Part shown: positions 41,488 to 50,919 of the stretch, piece after piece
Position numbering within the stretch: position 1 is the stretch's first letter
Layout: every line of letters begins with the position of its first letter
DNA from: Actinoalloteichus hoggarensis
GTDB lineage: Bacteria; Actinomycetota; Actinomycetes; Mycobacteriales; Pseudonocardiaceae
Length of the DNA: 64,000 bases
Assembly (NCBI RefSeq): GCF_002234535.1
Contig: NZ_CP022521.1
Location: forward strand, 682,001 to 746,000
Direction: 5' to 3'
Notes under the pieces: model-generated
The model's database searches: none
Told to the model about the DNA's origin: nothing
What the model saw: only the letters and a program-made list of their open reading frames with translations
Program-made: the position numbers and the translations under genes

Positions 41488-42170
41488 GAGAACCGACCCC
41501 GTGGGATCGGGTCTTCGACCTGGTGTCAGCCGCCACCGGAGACACGATCTACATGGTCGGCATCGCCACGATCCTCGCCGCGCTCGGCGGCATCCCGCTC
41601 GGGGTGCTGCTGCACATCACCTCGCCGACGGGCCTGAGCCCGCGGCCGGTGCTGCACCGGGTGCTGGGCGTGGTGGTGGACATCGGCCGTTCGCTGCCCT
41701 TCGTGGTGCTGCTGGTCCTGCTGGGGTCGGTCACCCGGACGCTGGTCGGGACGACGATCGGGCCGACGGCGGTGATCGTCCCCCTCACGGTCGGCGCGAT
41801 CCCGTTCGTCGGCAGGCTCGTCCAGGCGGCGTTGCGGGAGGTGAACGCCTCGGTCGTGGAGGCGGCGATCACCACGGGTGCGAGTCGGACCCGCATGGTG
41901 CGCAGCGTCCTGCTGCGGGAGGCCGGCCCGGCGCTGGTGGCGGCGATCGGCGTCACGGCGGTGACGCTGATCGGCTACTCGGCGATGGCGGGCGTGATCG
42001 GCGGCGGCGGGCTCGGCGACGTGGCCATCCGCTTCGGTTATCAGCGCAACGACACCCGAATGCTGTGGGCGTCGGTCGTGGCGCTCGGCGCGCTCGCCTG
42101 GTTCACCCAGCTGCTCTTCGACCGGCTCGCGCGGGCCATCGACCGGCGGCGGTCGGCGCTGAAGATCTGA
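41484..42170 (+). CDS. metI: Methionine ABC transporter permease
   Basis: 228 residues, GTG 41484 overlapping metN. Five transmembrane helices. The permease signature EAAITTGASRTRMVRSVLLREAGPALV contacts the ATPase. The start (WDRVFDLVSAATGDTIYMVG) and end (FGYQRNDTRMLWASV) are typical for MetI. It forms the membrane channel of the MetNIQ importer for D- and L-methionine. A 185-base gap without a gene precedes metQ. Confidence 0.96.
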   Translation: MREPTPWDRVFDLVSAATGDTIYMVGIATILAALGGIPLGVLLHITSPTGLSPRPVLHRVLGVVVDIGRSLPFVVLLVLLGSVTRTLVGTTIGPTAVIVPLTVGAIPFVGRLVQAALREVNASVVEAAITTGASRTRMVRSVLLREAGPALVAAIGVTAVTLIGYSAMAGVIGGGGLGDVAIRFGYQRNDTRMLWASVVALGALAWFTQLLFDRLARAIDRRRSALKI

Positions 42171-42355
42171 CGCCGAACCGGGGCTGACGCTCACCGGGGC
42201 GGCCCGGCCCCTCTCGATCGACATCCGACGTCGACGCCGGTCAGTGAGCCGTCGGGTCTGTCCACAGTGGACTCATGACGACCGCGTGACCGACCGCGTG
42301 CGACGACGACAGACCTCGAAACACCGAAGAAGTTCCGCAGAACGGAGACATCGCC

Positions 42356-43195
42356 ATGCGCACCACCCGTCGACTCAGAGACGTGACCGTCCTGCTCGCC
42401 GCCTCGGCTGCCGTCCTGGCGGGCTGCGGAAGCGAGGACGCCTCGACGACCGACGAGGCCGCCTCGACCGACGGCCCGCTGCGGGTCGGCGTCAGCCCCG
42501 TGCCGCACGGCGAGATCCTCGAGTTCATCGACCAGGAGCTGGCCGCCGACGCCGGGCTGGAGCTGGAGGTCGTCCCCTTCAACGACTACGTGCAGCCCAA
42601 CACCGCGTTGCAGGACGGGTCGCTGGAGGCCAACTACTTCCAGACCATCCCGTACCTGGAGAACTTCGAGATCGAGCACGGCGGCGAGTACGAGTGGATC
42701 GAGGCCGTGCACCTCGAACCGCTGGGCCTGTACTCGGAGAGCGTCGAGTCCGTCGACGACCTGCCGGACGGCGCCACGATCGGCGTGTCCAACGACCCGG
42801 CCAACCTCAACCGCGGCCTTCAGCTCCTCGCCGACAACGGGCTGATCACCCTGCGCGAGGGGACCGAGGGGCAGGCCACCGAGGCCGACGTCGAGGACAA
42901 CCCGAGGAACTTCGAGTTCGCCCCGCTGGAGGCCGCGCAGCTCGCGGTGAGCCTCCAGGACACCGACGCCTCCGTGATCAACGGCAACTACGCCATCGAC
43001 GCGGGCCTGAGCCCGGCCGACGACTCGATCCTGTTGGAGGAGGCGGAGGGCAACCCCAACGCCAACGGCGTCGTGACCACGCCCGCGCTGGCCGACGACC
43101 CCAGGATCGCGACGCTCGTCGAGCTGCTGACCTCCGACGACGTCCGCCAGTTCATCGAGGAGAACTACGACGGCGGCGTGCTGCCGTCGTTCTAG
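42356..43195 (+). CDS. metQ: Methionine-binding lipoprotein
   Basis: 279 residues. A signal peptide ends in the lipobox LAGC (residues 21-24), so Cys24 is lipidated and the protein is anchored outside the membrane. NlpA/MetQ pattern: LRVGVSPVPHGEILEF, DYVQPNTALQDGSLEANYFQ and NGNYAIDAGL. It delivers methionine to MetNI. Same strand and operon as metNI; a hairpin terminator follows at 43215. Confidence 0.96.
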   Translation: MRTTRRLRDVTVLLAASAAVLAGCGSEDASTTDEAASTDGPLRVGVSPVPHGEILEFIDQELAADAGLELEVVPFNDYVQPNTALQDGSLEANYFQTIPYLENFEIEHGGEYEWIEAVHLEPLGLYSESVESVDDLPDGATIGVSNDPANLNRGLQLLADNGLITLREGTEGQATEADVEDNPRNFEFAPLEAAQLAVSLQDTDASVINGNYAIDAGLSPADDSILLEEAEGNPNANGVVTTPALADDPRIATLVELLTSDDVRQFIEENYDGGVLPSF

Positions 43196-43214
43196 AACAC
43201 ACGCGTGACGAGGC

Positions 43215-43248
43215 GAGGGCGGGGTGGACATCGGTCCGCCCCGCCCTC
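43215..43248 (+). terminator. Terminator of the metNIQ operon
   Basis: A 15-bp stem (GAGGGCGGGGTGGAC at 43215-43229 with its partner at 43234-43248, one G-U pair) closed by an ATCG loop, 20 bases after the metQ stop. Very stable, with no U-tract. Confidence 0.75.
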
Positions 43249-43475
43249 TCGCGTCGGAGGGGCGGGGCCGGGTGCGGCTGTGTCCGATCTCATGCCGTGG
43301 CGGCTCCGTCCGCGACTCTCCTGACCTGTCGTCCGTGTCGGTCCGTGTCTGTCTCACACGATCGGACCGCGAGATCGCACCGCCGTGTACAACGGTCGGT
43401 GTCCGGTCGATGACGTCGGGTGATCATCGGCGGTGGACCGAACACATCACCCGGAACCGCCCGTAGGCTGCAGGG

Positions 43476-44441
43476 GTGCTCGCAGTCGTGCCACCCCCGA
43501 TTACGGTTCGCGCCCCGGCCAAGGTCAATCTGCACCTCGGTGTCGGCGACCTGCGTGACGACGGCTACCACGACCTGGTCACCGTGTTCCAGGCTCTGTC
43601 GCTGACCGACGAGGTCACCGTCGCCGTCGCCGACGAGCCCGGCGTGGAGGTATACGGCGAGGGTGCCGACGCGGTTCCGACCGGCCCGTCGAACCTGGTA
43701 TGGCGTGCGGTGCAGGCCCTCGCCCGCCACGTGGGACGCGACCCGGACGAGCCGAAGGTCCGCGTGGTGATCAACAAGGGCATCCCGGTGGCGGGCGGCA
43801 TGGCGGGCGGCAGCGCCGACGCCGCGGCCACGCTCGTCGGCCTCGCCTCGCTCTGGCGGCTCGACATCGGCCGGGACGAACTCGGCGACGTGGCGGCGAC
43901 CATCGGCAGCGACGTCCCCTTCTGCCTGCACGGCGGCAACGCCCTGGGCACCGGGCGAGGCGAACGACTCGTGCCCGTGCTGTCCCGGCACTCCTTCCAC
44001 TGGGTGCTGGCGTTGGCCAGGCGCGGCCTGTCGACGCCGACGGTCTTCCAGGAGATGGACCGGATTCGCAGCGAGGGTCGGCCGCCCCGCATCGGGACCG
44101 TCGAACCCGTGCTGGAGGCACTGGCCTCCGGCGACCCGCGCCAGCTCGCCCTGCTCCTCGGCAACGATCTCCAGGCCGCCGCCGTCTCGCTGCGGCCGAC
44201 ACTGCGTCGCACCCTGCGTGCGGGCGTCGACGCGGGTGCGCTGGCCGGCATCGTCTCCGGTTCCGGTCCGACCTGCGCCTTCCTCTGCGAGAGCGCGGCC
44301 TCGGCGGTGCAGGTCGCCGCCGAACTGTCCGGGGCGGGCGTGTGCCGCACGGTGCGCGTGGCCCAGGGACCGGTCCCCGGAGCGAAGACCGTCCAACGCG
44401 AGGAACAGCCGCGGCCCGCTCCGCCCCCGGTACACGCATGA
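43476..44441 (+). CDS. ispE: 4-diphosphocytidyl-2-C-methyl-D-erythritol kinase
   Basis: 321 residues, GTG start. GHMP kinase with [13 protein letters not shown] near 12, the ATP loop [17 protein letters not shown] near 105 and [11 protein letters not shown] near 146. A C-terminal [10 protein letters not shown] motif lies near 264. It phosphorylates CDP-ME in the non-mevalonate isoprenoid pathway. TAGGCT (43464-43469) lies 6 bases before the start, so the mRNA is leaderless. This replaces the rpfB-ksgA-ispE operon arrangement of mycobacteria. Confidence 0.96.
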   Translation: MLAVVPPPITVRAPAKVNLHLGVGDLRDDGYHDLVTVFQALSLTDEVTVAVADEPGVEVYGEGADAVPTGPSNLVWRAVQALARHVGRDPDEPKVRVVINKGIPVAGGMAGGSADAAATLVGLASLWRLDIGRDELGDVAATIGSDVPFCLHGGNALGTGRGERLVPVLSRHSFHWVLALARRGLSTPTVFQEMDRIRSEGRPPRIGTVEPVLEALASGDPRQLALLLGNDLQAAAVSLRPTLRRTLRAGVDAGALAGIVSGSGPTCAFLCESAASAVQVAAELSGAGVCRTVRVAQGPVPGAKTVQREEQPRPAPPPVHA

Positions 44442-44461
44442 CGGGGAGGCATCGCGCGCCG

Positions 44462-45721
44462 TCACCAGCGCAGCCCCGCAGGCACCTCGTGCTCGTCCAC
44501 TCGGAGCGAGACGCACAGCGGCAGGACGACCAACAGGGCGGCGCTGAGGAAGAACGGCGCCTGAACGCCGAGTCCGCCCGCCACCGCGCCCCCGACCAGG
44601 GCGCCCGCCCCCGTGGCCACCAGGCCGCCCAGCCGATCGACGCTCGTGATCCTGCCGAGCAGCGCGTTCGGTCCGATGATCTGCCGTACCGACGTCGCCA
44701 CGATCGTCCAGACCATGAACATGGCGTTCCCCGCGGACACCACCACGAAGGCGGGCACCAGCGAGGACGTCACAGCCTGTAGCACGTACATGACCCCGAT
44801 GAGCAGGGGCGCGGCCCGAATGATGAGGCGACGGCTCACCCGACCGTCCAGCCGCACGGCGAGGAAGCTGCCCACGAACGCGCCGACCGCCTCGCCGACG
44901 AGCAGCAGCCCGTAGCCCACGGCGTCGAGCCCGAGCCATCGCGTGGCGAACAGCACGAACACGCTGGTGATCATCCCGACGCAGAAGCTGATGATGGCGC
45001 CGATGATCGTCATCGACCGCAGCAGACGATGACGCAGCACGTGGTGCACACCGATCCGCAGATCGGCGGTCACACTGTTCGGGATCTCGGCCCTGGCGTC
45101 CGCGTGGTGGCCGGCGGGCGCCGCGACCACCCGGACCCAGATCAGCAGCGCCGCCGACACCACGAAGGTGCCCGCGTTGACGAAGAACGGCAGCGCGTGA
45201 TCGATCGCGAACAGCACGCCCCCCAGCGCCGGGCCGACGAAGGCGACACCCAGCGTCCACGAGGACATCAGCAGACTGTTGGCCCGGTTCAACGCCGAGC
45301 TGGGCACCACCTGCGGCAGTACGGCCTGCGAGGCGCTGTCGAACACCGTCTGGGTCGTGCCGAGCACGATCGCCACCACGTACAGCGGCCATAACGCGGC
45401 GAGGTCGTCGGCCACCAGCAGGGCGAACCCGAGGATCGCCGCCGCCCGCACCAGGTCGCTGGAGACCATCAACGCTCGACGTCGCATCCGGTCCGCCGCG
45501 ACCCCGGACCACAGGATGACCAGTGCCGCGGGCAGCACCGTCGCGACCTTCAGCGCGGCGACGGCCTTCTCATCGGCGGTCAGCGCGACCGCGAGCAGCG
45601 CGATGGCGGGCAGGTAGAGGCCGGTGCCCAGCGCGGAGATGCCCGTCGCCGCGAGCAACGCCAGAAAACTGCGGCTCCTCGTGAGCGGAGGGTCTGCGAA
45701 ATCGGCACCGCTGCTGGTCAC
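44462..45721 (-). CDS. MFS exporter (enterobactin-exporter-like family)
   Basis: 419 residues with about eleven or twelve transmembrane helices. The typical MFS_3 loop motif is GVAADRMRRRALMV between helices 2 and 3, and a segment SASQAVLPQVVPSSALNRANSLL follows. This subgroup contains EntS-like siderophore exporters and macrolide efflux proteins; the substrate here is not known. It is convergent with ispE, 20 bases apart. The gap to the second MFS gene (45722-46139) holds no recognisable gene. Confidence 0.88.
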   Translation of the reverse strand: MTSSGADFADPPLTRSRSFLALLAATGISALGTGLYLPAIALLAVALTADEKAVAALKVATVLPAALVILWSGVAADRMRRRALMVSSDLVRAAAILGFALLVADDLAALWPLYVVAIVLGTTQTVFDSASQAVLPQVVPSSALNRANSLLMSSWTLGVAFVGPALGGVLFAIDHALPFFVNAGTFVVSAALLIWVRVVAAPAGHHADARAEIPNSVTADLRIGVHHVLRHRLLRSMTIIGAIISFCVGMITSVFVLFATRWLGLDAVGYGLLLVGEAVGAFVGSFLAVRLDGRVSRRLIIRAAPLLIGVMYVLQAVTSSLVPAFVVVSAGNAMFMVWTIVATSVRQIIGPNALLGRITSVDRLGGLVATGAGALVGGAVAGGLGVQAPFFLSAALLVVLPLCVSLRVDEHEVPAGLRW

Positions 45722-46139
45722 TGACTCGACTTTCGTGAAGACAGGGGGCGGTGCCCCGCGGTGCCCCGTCTGCGAGCTTCGTCGTCGTCCGTGTCACGGA
45801 GACCGGGGCGGCGACCGAGACGAATCAGGGGATGGAGCGGGACCGGCACGGCGCGATCCGGGCGGCGGCCGAGGGGAGCCGGGTGTCCCGTCGTCGGCCG
45901 ATCGATTCAAGGGACGTCGGAATGAGGGAGGGTCCGTGAGGTGAGCGGGCTCGGCGCCGTGCCACGACCCCGGTGTCGCCCTCGGGTGCCGAGACACCGG
46001 CGCCAAGCTGCTGACATTACGGAGCACCTCACACCGGTGACAAGGGCCGAGACGGGCTAGCGCGGTGCGCCCTTCGGTCCAACAAGGCCGATTCACCTGC
46101 GGTGTTCTTCGAGCGCGGACGTCCGCGACCCGGCCGCCC

Positions 46140-46170
46140 TTGACCTCCAGTCGACTGGAGGTCGCAGCCT
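46140..46170 (+). promoter_or_regulatory. MerR-type promoter/operator
   Basis: A perfect 22-bp palindrome (arms GACCTCCAGTC and GACTGGAGGTC, 46142-46163) starts within the -35 hexamer TTGACC (46140-46145) and fills the spacer. The -10-like CAGCCT (46165-46170) gives a 19-base spacer. An overlong spacer filled by a dyad is the classic layout of MerR-activated promoters (SoxR, CueR, TipAL-like). It drives the MFS gene at 46178. No merR gene is present in the window. Confidence 0.7.
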
Positions 46171-46177
46171 TCTCGCC

Positions 46178-47413
46178 GTGACAGATCCCGCCGCCCCCGC
46201 CGTCCGACGAGTCCGTGTCTGGAACTCGCGACCCTTCCGTCGACTCTGGACGATCGGCCTCCTCAGCTCGCTCGACCGGTGGATGATGCAGATCGGGTTG
46301 ACCGTCGGGGTACTGGAGTTCGGCTCCGGCTCGACGCTGGCCTGGATGCTGTTGGCGGGAACCGTGCCCGGTCTGCTCGTCGGTCCGCTCGCGGGCGCCG
46401 TCGTCGACCACCGCGACGCGCGTCGGGTGGCGAGCATCGGACTCGCCGTCCAGGCCGCCATGACCCTGAGCATGGGGCTGTTCCTCGAGCACTCGCTCGT
46501 GGCCGTGGCGTGCTGTCACGCGACAGCCTCCATCGCGGGGCGCTTCCCGCCGATCGCGCTCCAACGGCTCCGTTACGCCGTGCTGGACGAGTCACGGTGG
46601 ACGACCGCCAACGCCGCCGTCTCCCGCATCATGGCGCTGACCCTGATCCTCGGCGCGCTGCTGGGCAGCGCCGGAGTCACCGTGCTCGGCATCGTCCCGA
46701 CCTTCGCCGCGGCCGCCGCCATGGCCGCGCTGGCCGCCGCGCTGGTGTGGACCGTGCCGGGAGAGACCGCCCGACCTGCCGCCGCCGGGGGCGGACTACG
46801 GCTCGGCGGCGGCCTCGCCGCCCTCCGACGGCACCCGAGCGCCTGCGCCATCGTCGTCCTGTGCACGGCGTGGGGGCTCATCGGCGGCGGCCTCACCGTT
46901 CTCCTCGGCATCCTCGGCGCCGACCTGACCGGCGACGGACGCGGCGTGGGCGTCCTCCTCGCCGTCTATGGCGCCGGTCTGCTGCTGGGCACCCTCGGCG
47001 CGGGCCGCCTGGCGCCGAGCATGCAGAGCCGAGCCAACGTCGCCTCCTACCTCGTCCAGGGATTCGCGTGGGCGGCGGTGGCCCCGCTGGGCGCGCTGCT
47101 GCTGCCGGTGTCGGCGGTGCTCTTCGTCATGGGCGTCGTGGGCGGCGTCATCATCGGATTGGAGGTCACCCTGCTGCTCAGAGACGTGCCCCGCGACCTG
47201 CACGGTCGGGTGCTCGGCATCTACCTCGTCGCCGACGGGGCGTCCGGGCAGCTCTCGCTGGCGCTCATCGGCGCGGCACTGGGCATCGCCTCGGCGCCGA
47301 CGGTCATCGCCGTCGGCGGCCTGACGTCCGTCGTCGTCACCGTGCTCGCGGCTCTGGTCATGCGAGCGCCGCGGAAACGCGGGCGGCGGCGCCCAGCCGA
47401 GACGGGTGTGTGA
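46178..47413 (+). CDS. MFS transporter
   Basis: 411 residues, GTG 46178, 7 bases after the -10-like box. About ten to twelve transmembrane helices. The helix 2-3 loop reads PLAGAVVDHRDARRVASIG, and a central loop separates two halves. MFS_3-like drug/siderophore exporter family. Control by a MerR-type regulator through the palindrome upstream suggests induction by a toxic small molecule, metal or oxidant. Substrate unknown. Confidence 0.87.
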   Translation: MTDPAAPAVRRVRVWNSRPFRRLWTIGLLSSLDRWMMQIGLTVGVLEFGSGSTLAWMLLAGTVPGLLVGPLAGAVVDHRDARRVASIGLAVQAAMTLSMGLFLEHSLVAVACCHATASIAGRFPPIALQRLRYAVLDESRWTTANAAVSRIMALTLILGALLGSAGVTVLGIVPTFAAAAAMAALAAALVWTVPGETARPAAAGGGLRLGGGLAALRRHPSACAIVVLCTAWGLIGGGLTVLLGILGADLTGDGRGVGVLLAVYGAGLLLGTLGAGRLAPSMQSRANVASYLVQGFAWAAVAPLGALLLPVSAVLFVMGVVGGVIIGLEVTLLLRDVPRDLHGRVLGIYLVADGASGQLSLALIGAALGIASAPTVIAVGGLTSVVVTVLAALVMRAPRKRGRRRPAETGV

Positions 47414-47502
47414 CGGCCCGGCGGTCCCGGCGGATAATGCCGGTGAATCGGGCCGAGCAGGCCCGAGACGTGAGCGGACGAAACGGAGCGTGGTCCCGGC
47501 CG

Positions 47503-49317
47503 ATGGTCAACCTGGTGAACCTGTCCGAGGTGTCGAAGTCCTACGGCGTGCGCAACCTGCTCGACAGCGTGTCGCTGGGCATCGGTCGCGGCGAGCGGGT
47601 CGGCGTCGTGGGACTCAACGGCGGTGGAAAGACGACGCTGCTCGAGGTGATGGCGGGCATCGAGCCGCCGGACTCGGGCCGAGTGGCGCACAGCTCCGAC
47701 CTGCGGATGGCCGTGGTCACCCAGCGCACCGAACTGCCTGCCGGCTCGACCGTCCGCCAGGCGATCCTCGACCCGCTCGGGTACGCGGCCGAGCACGAAT
47801 GGGCGTCGGACGCCCGGGTACGCGGCATCCTCGAAGGCCTGGGCATCACCGCACGCGGCCTGGACGCCCCGGTCGCGAACTTCTCCGGCGGCGAACGCAG
47901 GCGGGTCGCGCTGGCCGCCGCGCTCGTGCAGGAACTCGACCTCATCGTGCTGGACGAGCCGACGAACCACCTGGACATCGAGGGCGTCCGCTGGCTCGCC
48001 GACCACCTGATCGCCAGACGCTGCGCGCTGATCGTCGTCACCCACGACCGGTGGTTCCTCGACACGGTGTGCACCAGGACGTGGGAGGTCGTCGGCGGAG
48101 GTGTCGAACAGTACGAGGGCGGCTACGCCGACTGGATCTTCGCCAGAGCCGAACGGGCCAGGCAGGCCGACGCCGCCGAAGACCGGCGCCGCAACCTGGC
48201 CCGTAAGGAACTCGCCTGGCTGCGTCGGGGGGCGCCGGCACGCACCTCCAAGCCGCGGTACCGCATCGAGGCCGCCGAGACGCTGATCTCCGACGTGCCG
48301 CCGCCCCGCGACAACGTCGAACTGCTGACCTTCGCCAAGCGGCGACTCGGACGCACCGTGCTCGAACTGGAGAACGTCGACCTGCGTGCCGGGGACCTGA
48401 CGATCGCCGAGGACGTCACCTGGCGGATCGGACCCGGCGACCGGATCGGCCTCGTCGGCGTCAACGGCTCCGGGAAGACCACCCTGCTGCGGATGCTCGC
48501 GGGGGAGCGCGAACCGGCGTCGGGGCGGCGAATCCAGGGACAGACGGTGCGCCTGGCACACCTCACGCAGGAACTCCACGATCTGCCCGCCCAGCTGCGG
48601 GTGCTGGAGGCCGTCGAGGAGGTCGCCACCCGAGTCACCCTCGGCAAACAGGACCTCTCCGCCGCGCAGCTCGCCGAACGGCTCGGCTTCCCCAAGGGCA
48701 GGCAGTGGACGCCCGTCGGTGACCTCTCCGGCGGCGAGAGACGCCGACTCCAGCTGGTGCGCCTGCTGATGGCCGAGCCGAACGTGCTGCTGCTCGACGA
48801 GCCGACGAACGATCTCGACATCGACACCCTGCAACAGCTGGAGGATCTGCTCGACTCCTGGCCGGGCACGATGGTGGTGGTCTCCCACGACCGGTATCTG
48901 ATCGAGCGGGTCTGCGACCGGGTGGTGGCGCTGTTCGGCGACGGAGCCGTCACCGACCTGCCGGGAGGGATCGACGAGTACCTGCGCAGGCGGGAACAGG
49001 CGCTCGCCCAGCCCAAGACGGCGGGTGCGGTGGCGTCGGGTTCCACGGCGGCGACCTGGACCGACTCCGACGCGGCGCCCTCCGCCGCGGGCCTGTCGGC
49101 CGCGGACACCAGGGCGGCCCGCAAGCAGCTCGCGAAGCTGGAACGGAAGCTGGCGAGCCTGGACAAGAAGGAGACCGCGCTCAATCAGGCACTCGCCGAC
49201 GCGGGCAGCGACACCGGGCGCCTGATGGACCTCGACGCCGAACTCCGCGAGGTCAAGGCGGAGAAGGCGGAGATCGAGGAGGAGTGGCTGCTGGCGGCCG
49301 ACGCGTTGGAGGGGTGA
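47503..49317 (+). CDS. ABC-F family ATP-binding protein
   Basis: 604 residues from ATG 47503; an in-frame extension to ATG 47437 is possible. Two ABC domains: Walker A GLNGGGKTT (37-45) with NFSGGERRRV and LDEPTNHLD, then GVNGSGKTT with LSGGERRRL and LDEPTNDLD. An inter-domain linker and a charged C-terminal coiled coil (ARKQLAKLERKLASLDKKET) lie around them. There are no membrane helices. ABC-F proteins act on the ribosome in translation (EttA/Uup type) or protect it from antibiotics; the coiled-coil C-terminus favours the Uup branch. Confidence 0.93.
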   Translation: MVNLVNLSEVSKSYGVRNLLDSVSLGIGRGERVGVVGLNGGGKTTLLEVMAGIEPPDSGRVAHSSDLRMAVVTQRTELPAGSTVRQAILDPLGYAAEHEWASDARVRGILEGLGITARGLDAPVANFSGGERRRVALAAALVQELDLIVLDEPTNHLDIEGVRWLADHLIARRCALIVVTHDRWFLDTVCTRTWEVVGGGVEQYEGGYADWIFARAERARQADAAEDRRRNLARKELAWLRRGAPARTSKPRYRIEAAETLISDVPPPRDNVELLTFAKRRLGRTVLELENVDLRAGDLTIAEDVTWRIGPGDRIGLVGVNGSGKTTLLRMLAGEREPASGRRIQGQTVRLAHLTQELHDLPAQLRVLEAVEEVATRVTLGKQDLSAAQLAERLGFPKGRQWTPVGDLSGGERRRLQLVRLLMAEPNVLLLDEPTNDLDIDTLQQLEDLLDSWPGTMVVVSHDRYLIERVCDRVVALFGDGAVTDLPGGIDEYLRRREQALAQPKTAGAVASGSTAATWTDSDAAPSAAGLSAADTRAARKQLAKLERKLASLDKKETALNQALADAGSDTGRLMDLDAELREVKAEKAEIEEEWLLAADALEG

Positions 49318-50228
49318 GGGGCGGCCGCCGTCGGTAGCCGGATGAGACGGCGCGGCTCCTTCCGGCACACCCCGAGGCGACTCTTCATATCCGGCCCGAC
49401 CCGGTGGCACGATGGCCACGCGTGATCACGAAGCGTACGAGATGACGTCGTGTCGGTGACCGAGGCCGTGGACCGGCTTCGCCGGGCGTACGAACGACTC
49501 ACCGAGGCGCTGCGGTCCGCGGCGGTGGCCGACCTGCGATCGCCGAGGGTTATGAGGCCTTCGCCGGGATCACCGGGGCTTCCGTCCGGCCGCACGTGGC
49601 CGAGGTCGATCGGCCGACCGCCACGACCGCCGACGAGGCTGGGTGAGGCCGCCGTCCGTCGTCGACGCCTGCTGCCGGGAGAGCGGGGTATGGGGCCTGC
49701 TCCGGCCAGCGGATACGACATCCATGGTGAAGCGGATTTCGGTGACCTCCGGCGGCCCGACGGTGCCGCGGGCAGGCTCGGCGGATGAGGCTTCGGCGAA
49801 GCGCTACGCCCCGTGGATGGTGGAACTGCGGGGTGCGGGGTCCACGTCGATCCGGCTTCGATTGCGCGAATGAGCAGGCCGCGCAACGGCCGGCTGGTCT
49901 GGTCGGCGGGTGTGGGCCCGTCGGCCGGCCGGATCACAGCTCCAGCGAAGATCGATTGTTCGAGGGCTCGGTGTTCGCTGCGCCCGAACGAGGTATCCGG
50001 CTTGTTATCACCGAAGATCGATCGCCACGATCGGATCTCGCACCGGGATCAACGCGGTCGTGATCGACATGGACGGCGTGGACGTGACGGCGAGCGTACT
50101 CGGATACACGCGACTGACGTGGGAGCGGTGCGTATGGTGCCGCTTGTTCGAGAAAGATCAGGGATCTCCTGAACGGGACGACTCCGGAAGCGGTCAGTGC
50201 TGAACGGCTTCGTACCGACAGCGCCAGA
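49318..50228. other. Intergenic region with possible relics
   Basis: About 900 bases without a solid gene. At 49450 a frame starts MSVTEAVDRLRRAYERLTEAL and, if shifted near 49545, continues AEGYEAFAGITGASV to a stop near 49645. This could be a frameshifted small gene. A second frame (49643-49873) ends RYAPWMVELRGAGSTSIRLR and may be another fragment. Neither is recognisable. The rest looks non-coding. Confidence 0.35.
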
Positions 50229-50843
50229 TCATCCCGAACTCAACCGGTGGTTGACCTCGGCCAGCCACTGGCGGTCCCAGGTGAGACGCCCGGCGCGCAG
50301 GTCGTCCAGCACTTCCTGAACCCATCGCAGCTCGGCCTCGGTGAGGACGCGGAGGTATTCGTGTTCGAGAGAAAACAGCCGAGGGAGACCCAGCTTCTCC
50401 GCCTCGACGGTGTCGTCGTCGGCCCGGTCCAGCTTCTCCTGGAGCGTACACACGCGTTTGGCCAGCAGCTCGATGGTCAGTTCCGGTGTGAGGCTGGGTA
50501 TCGCTGCGATCGCGACCGGGAATTCGGGGAACTCCTGGGCGGGTGCGCTCAGCATCGTGCGTAGCCACGCATCGAGAGTGGCGCGCCCGGACTCGGTGAG
50601 TCGGTAGACGGTGCGTTCGGGACGGCCCGGGTCCCGCTCGGTCCGATGCACCTCGATCAGGTTCCCGCGCAGCAGCCCGTCCAACGTCTGATAGATGCTG
50701 TTGCGCTGAGCGATGTTGACGATCCGCTCCTTGTGTCGCTCGGCGATCAGACGTTGCATGCCGTAGGCGTGCATCGGCTCCTCGTCGAGCAGCTGCAACA
50801 CCTGCACCGACAGCGGTGATCGGCGTCGAGCCCTCGGGGTCAT
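50229..50843 (-). CDS. PadR-family transcriptional regulator
   Basis: 204 residues from ATG 50843, preceded by a strong AAGGAGGGG. The winged helix is at residues 8-85 (LSVQVLQLLDEEPMHAYGMQ, RNSIYQTLDGLLRGNLIEVH, TVYRLTESGRATLDAWL), with a helical C-terminal dimerisation part. PadR proteins repress enzymes or transporters for phenolics and drugs. It is divergent from the flavin monooxygenase at 50913; the 17-bp palindrome at 50903 is its likely operator. Confidence 0.92.
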   Translation of the reverse strand: MTPRARRRSPLSVQVLQLLDEEPMHAYGMQRLIAERHKERIVNIAQRNSIYQTLDGLLRGNLIEVHRTERDPGRPERTVYRLTESGRATLDAWLRTMLSAPAQEFPEFPVAIAAIPSLTPELTIELLAKRVCTLQEKLDRADDDTVEAEKLGLPRLFSLEHEYLRVLTEAELRWVQEVLDDLRAGRLTWDRQWLAEVNHRLSSG

Positions 50844-50902
50844 CGGCACCCCTCCTTGTCTGCTGCGCACCGACGTGGTGGCACGATCCGTCATTCTATG
50901 TA

Positions 50903-50919
50903 TAGTCATAGTATGACTA
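50903..50919. promoter_or_regulatory. Palindromic operator overlapping the monooxygenase start
   Basis: TAGTCATA-G-TATGACTA is a perfect 8+1+8 palindrome. It overlaps the -10 box TATAGT (50901-50906) and the ATG at 50913, so a bound repressor would block a leaderless transcript at its first bases. The short AT-rich island is sharply different from the surrounding DNA. The PadR protein encoded divergently is the obvious ligand. Confidence 0.65.

Noticed and set aside
43290-45512. 740-codon minus-strand frame over ispE and the first MFS gene
   Set aside because: It crosses ispE antisense and the MFS gene in the wrong frame. Both real genes have clear motifs.
46279-47502. In-frame extension of the ABC-F gene across the second MFS gene
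   Set aside because: It overlaps the MFS gene in another frame and has no similarity. The ABC domain begins at the ATG at 47503.
49450-50063. Small frames between the ABC-F and PadR genes as real genes
   Set aside because: No start signals, families or consistent frame. They may be relics and are described only as an intergenic region.
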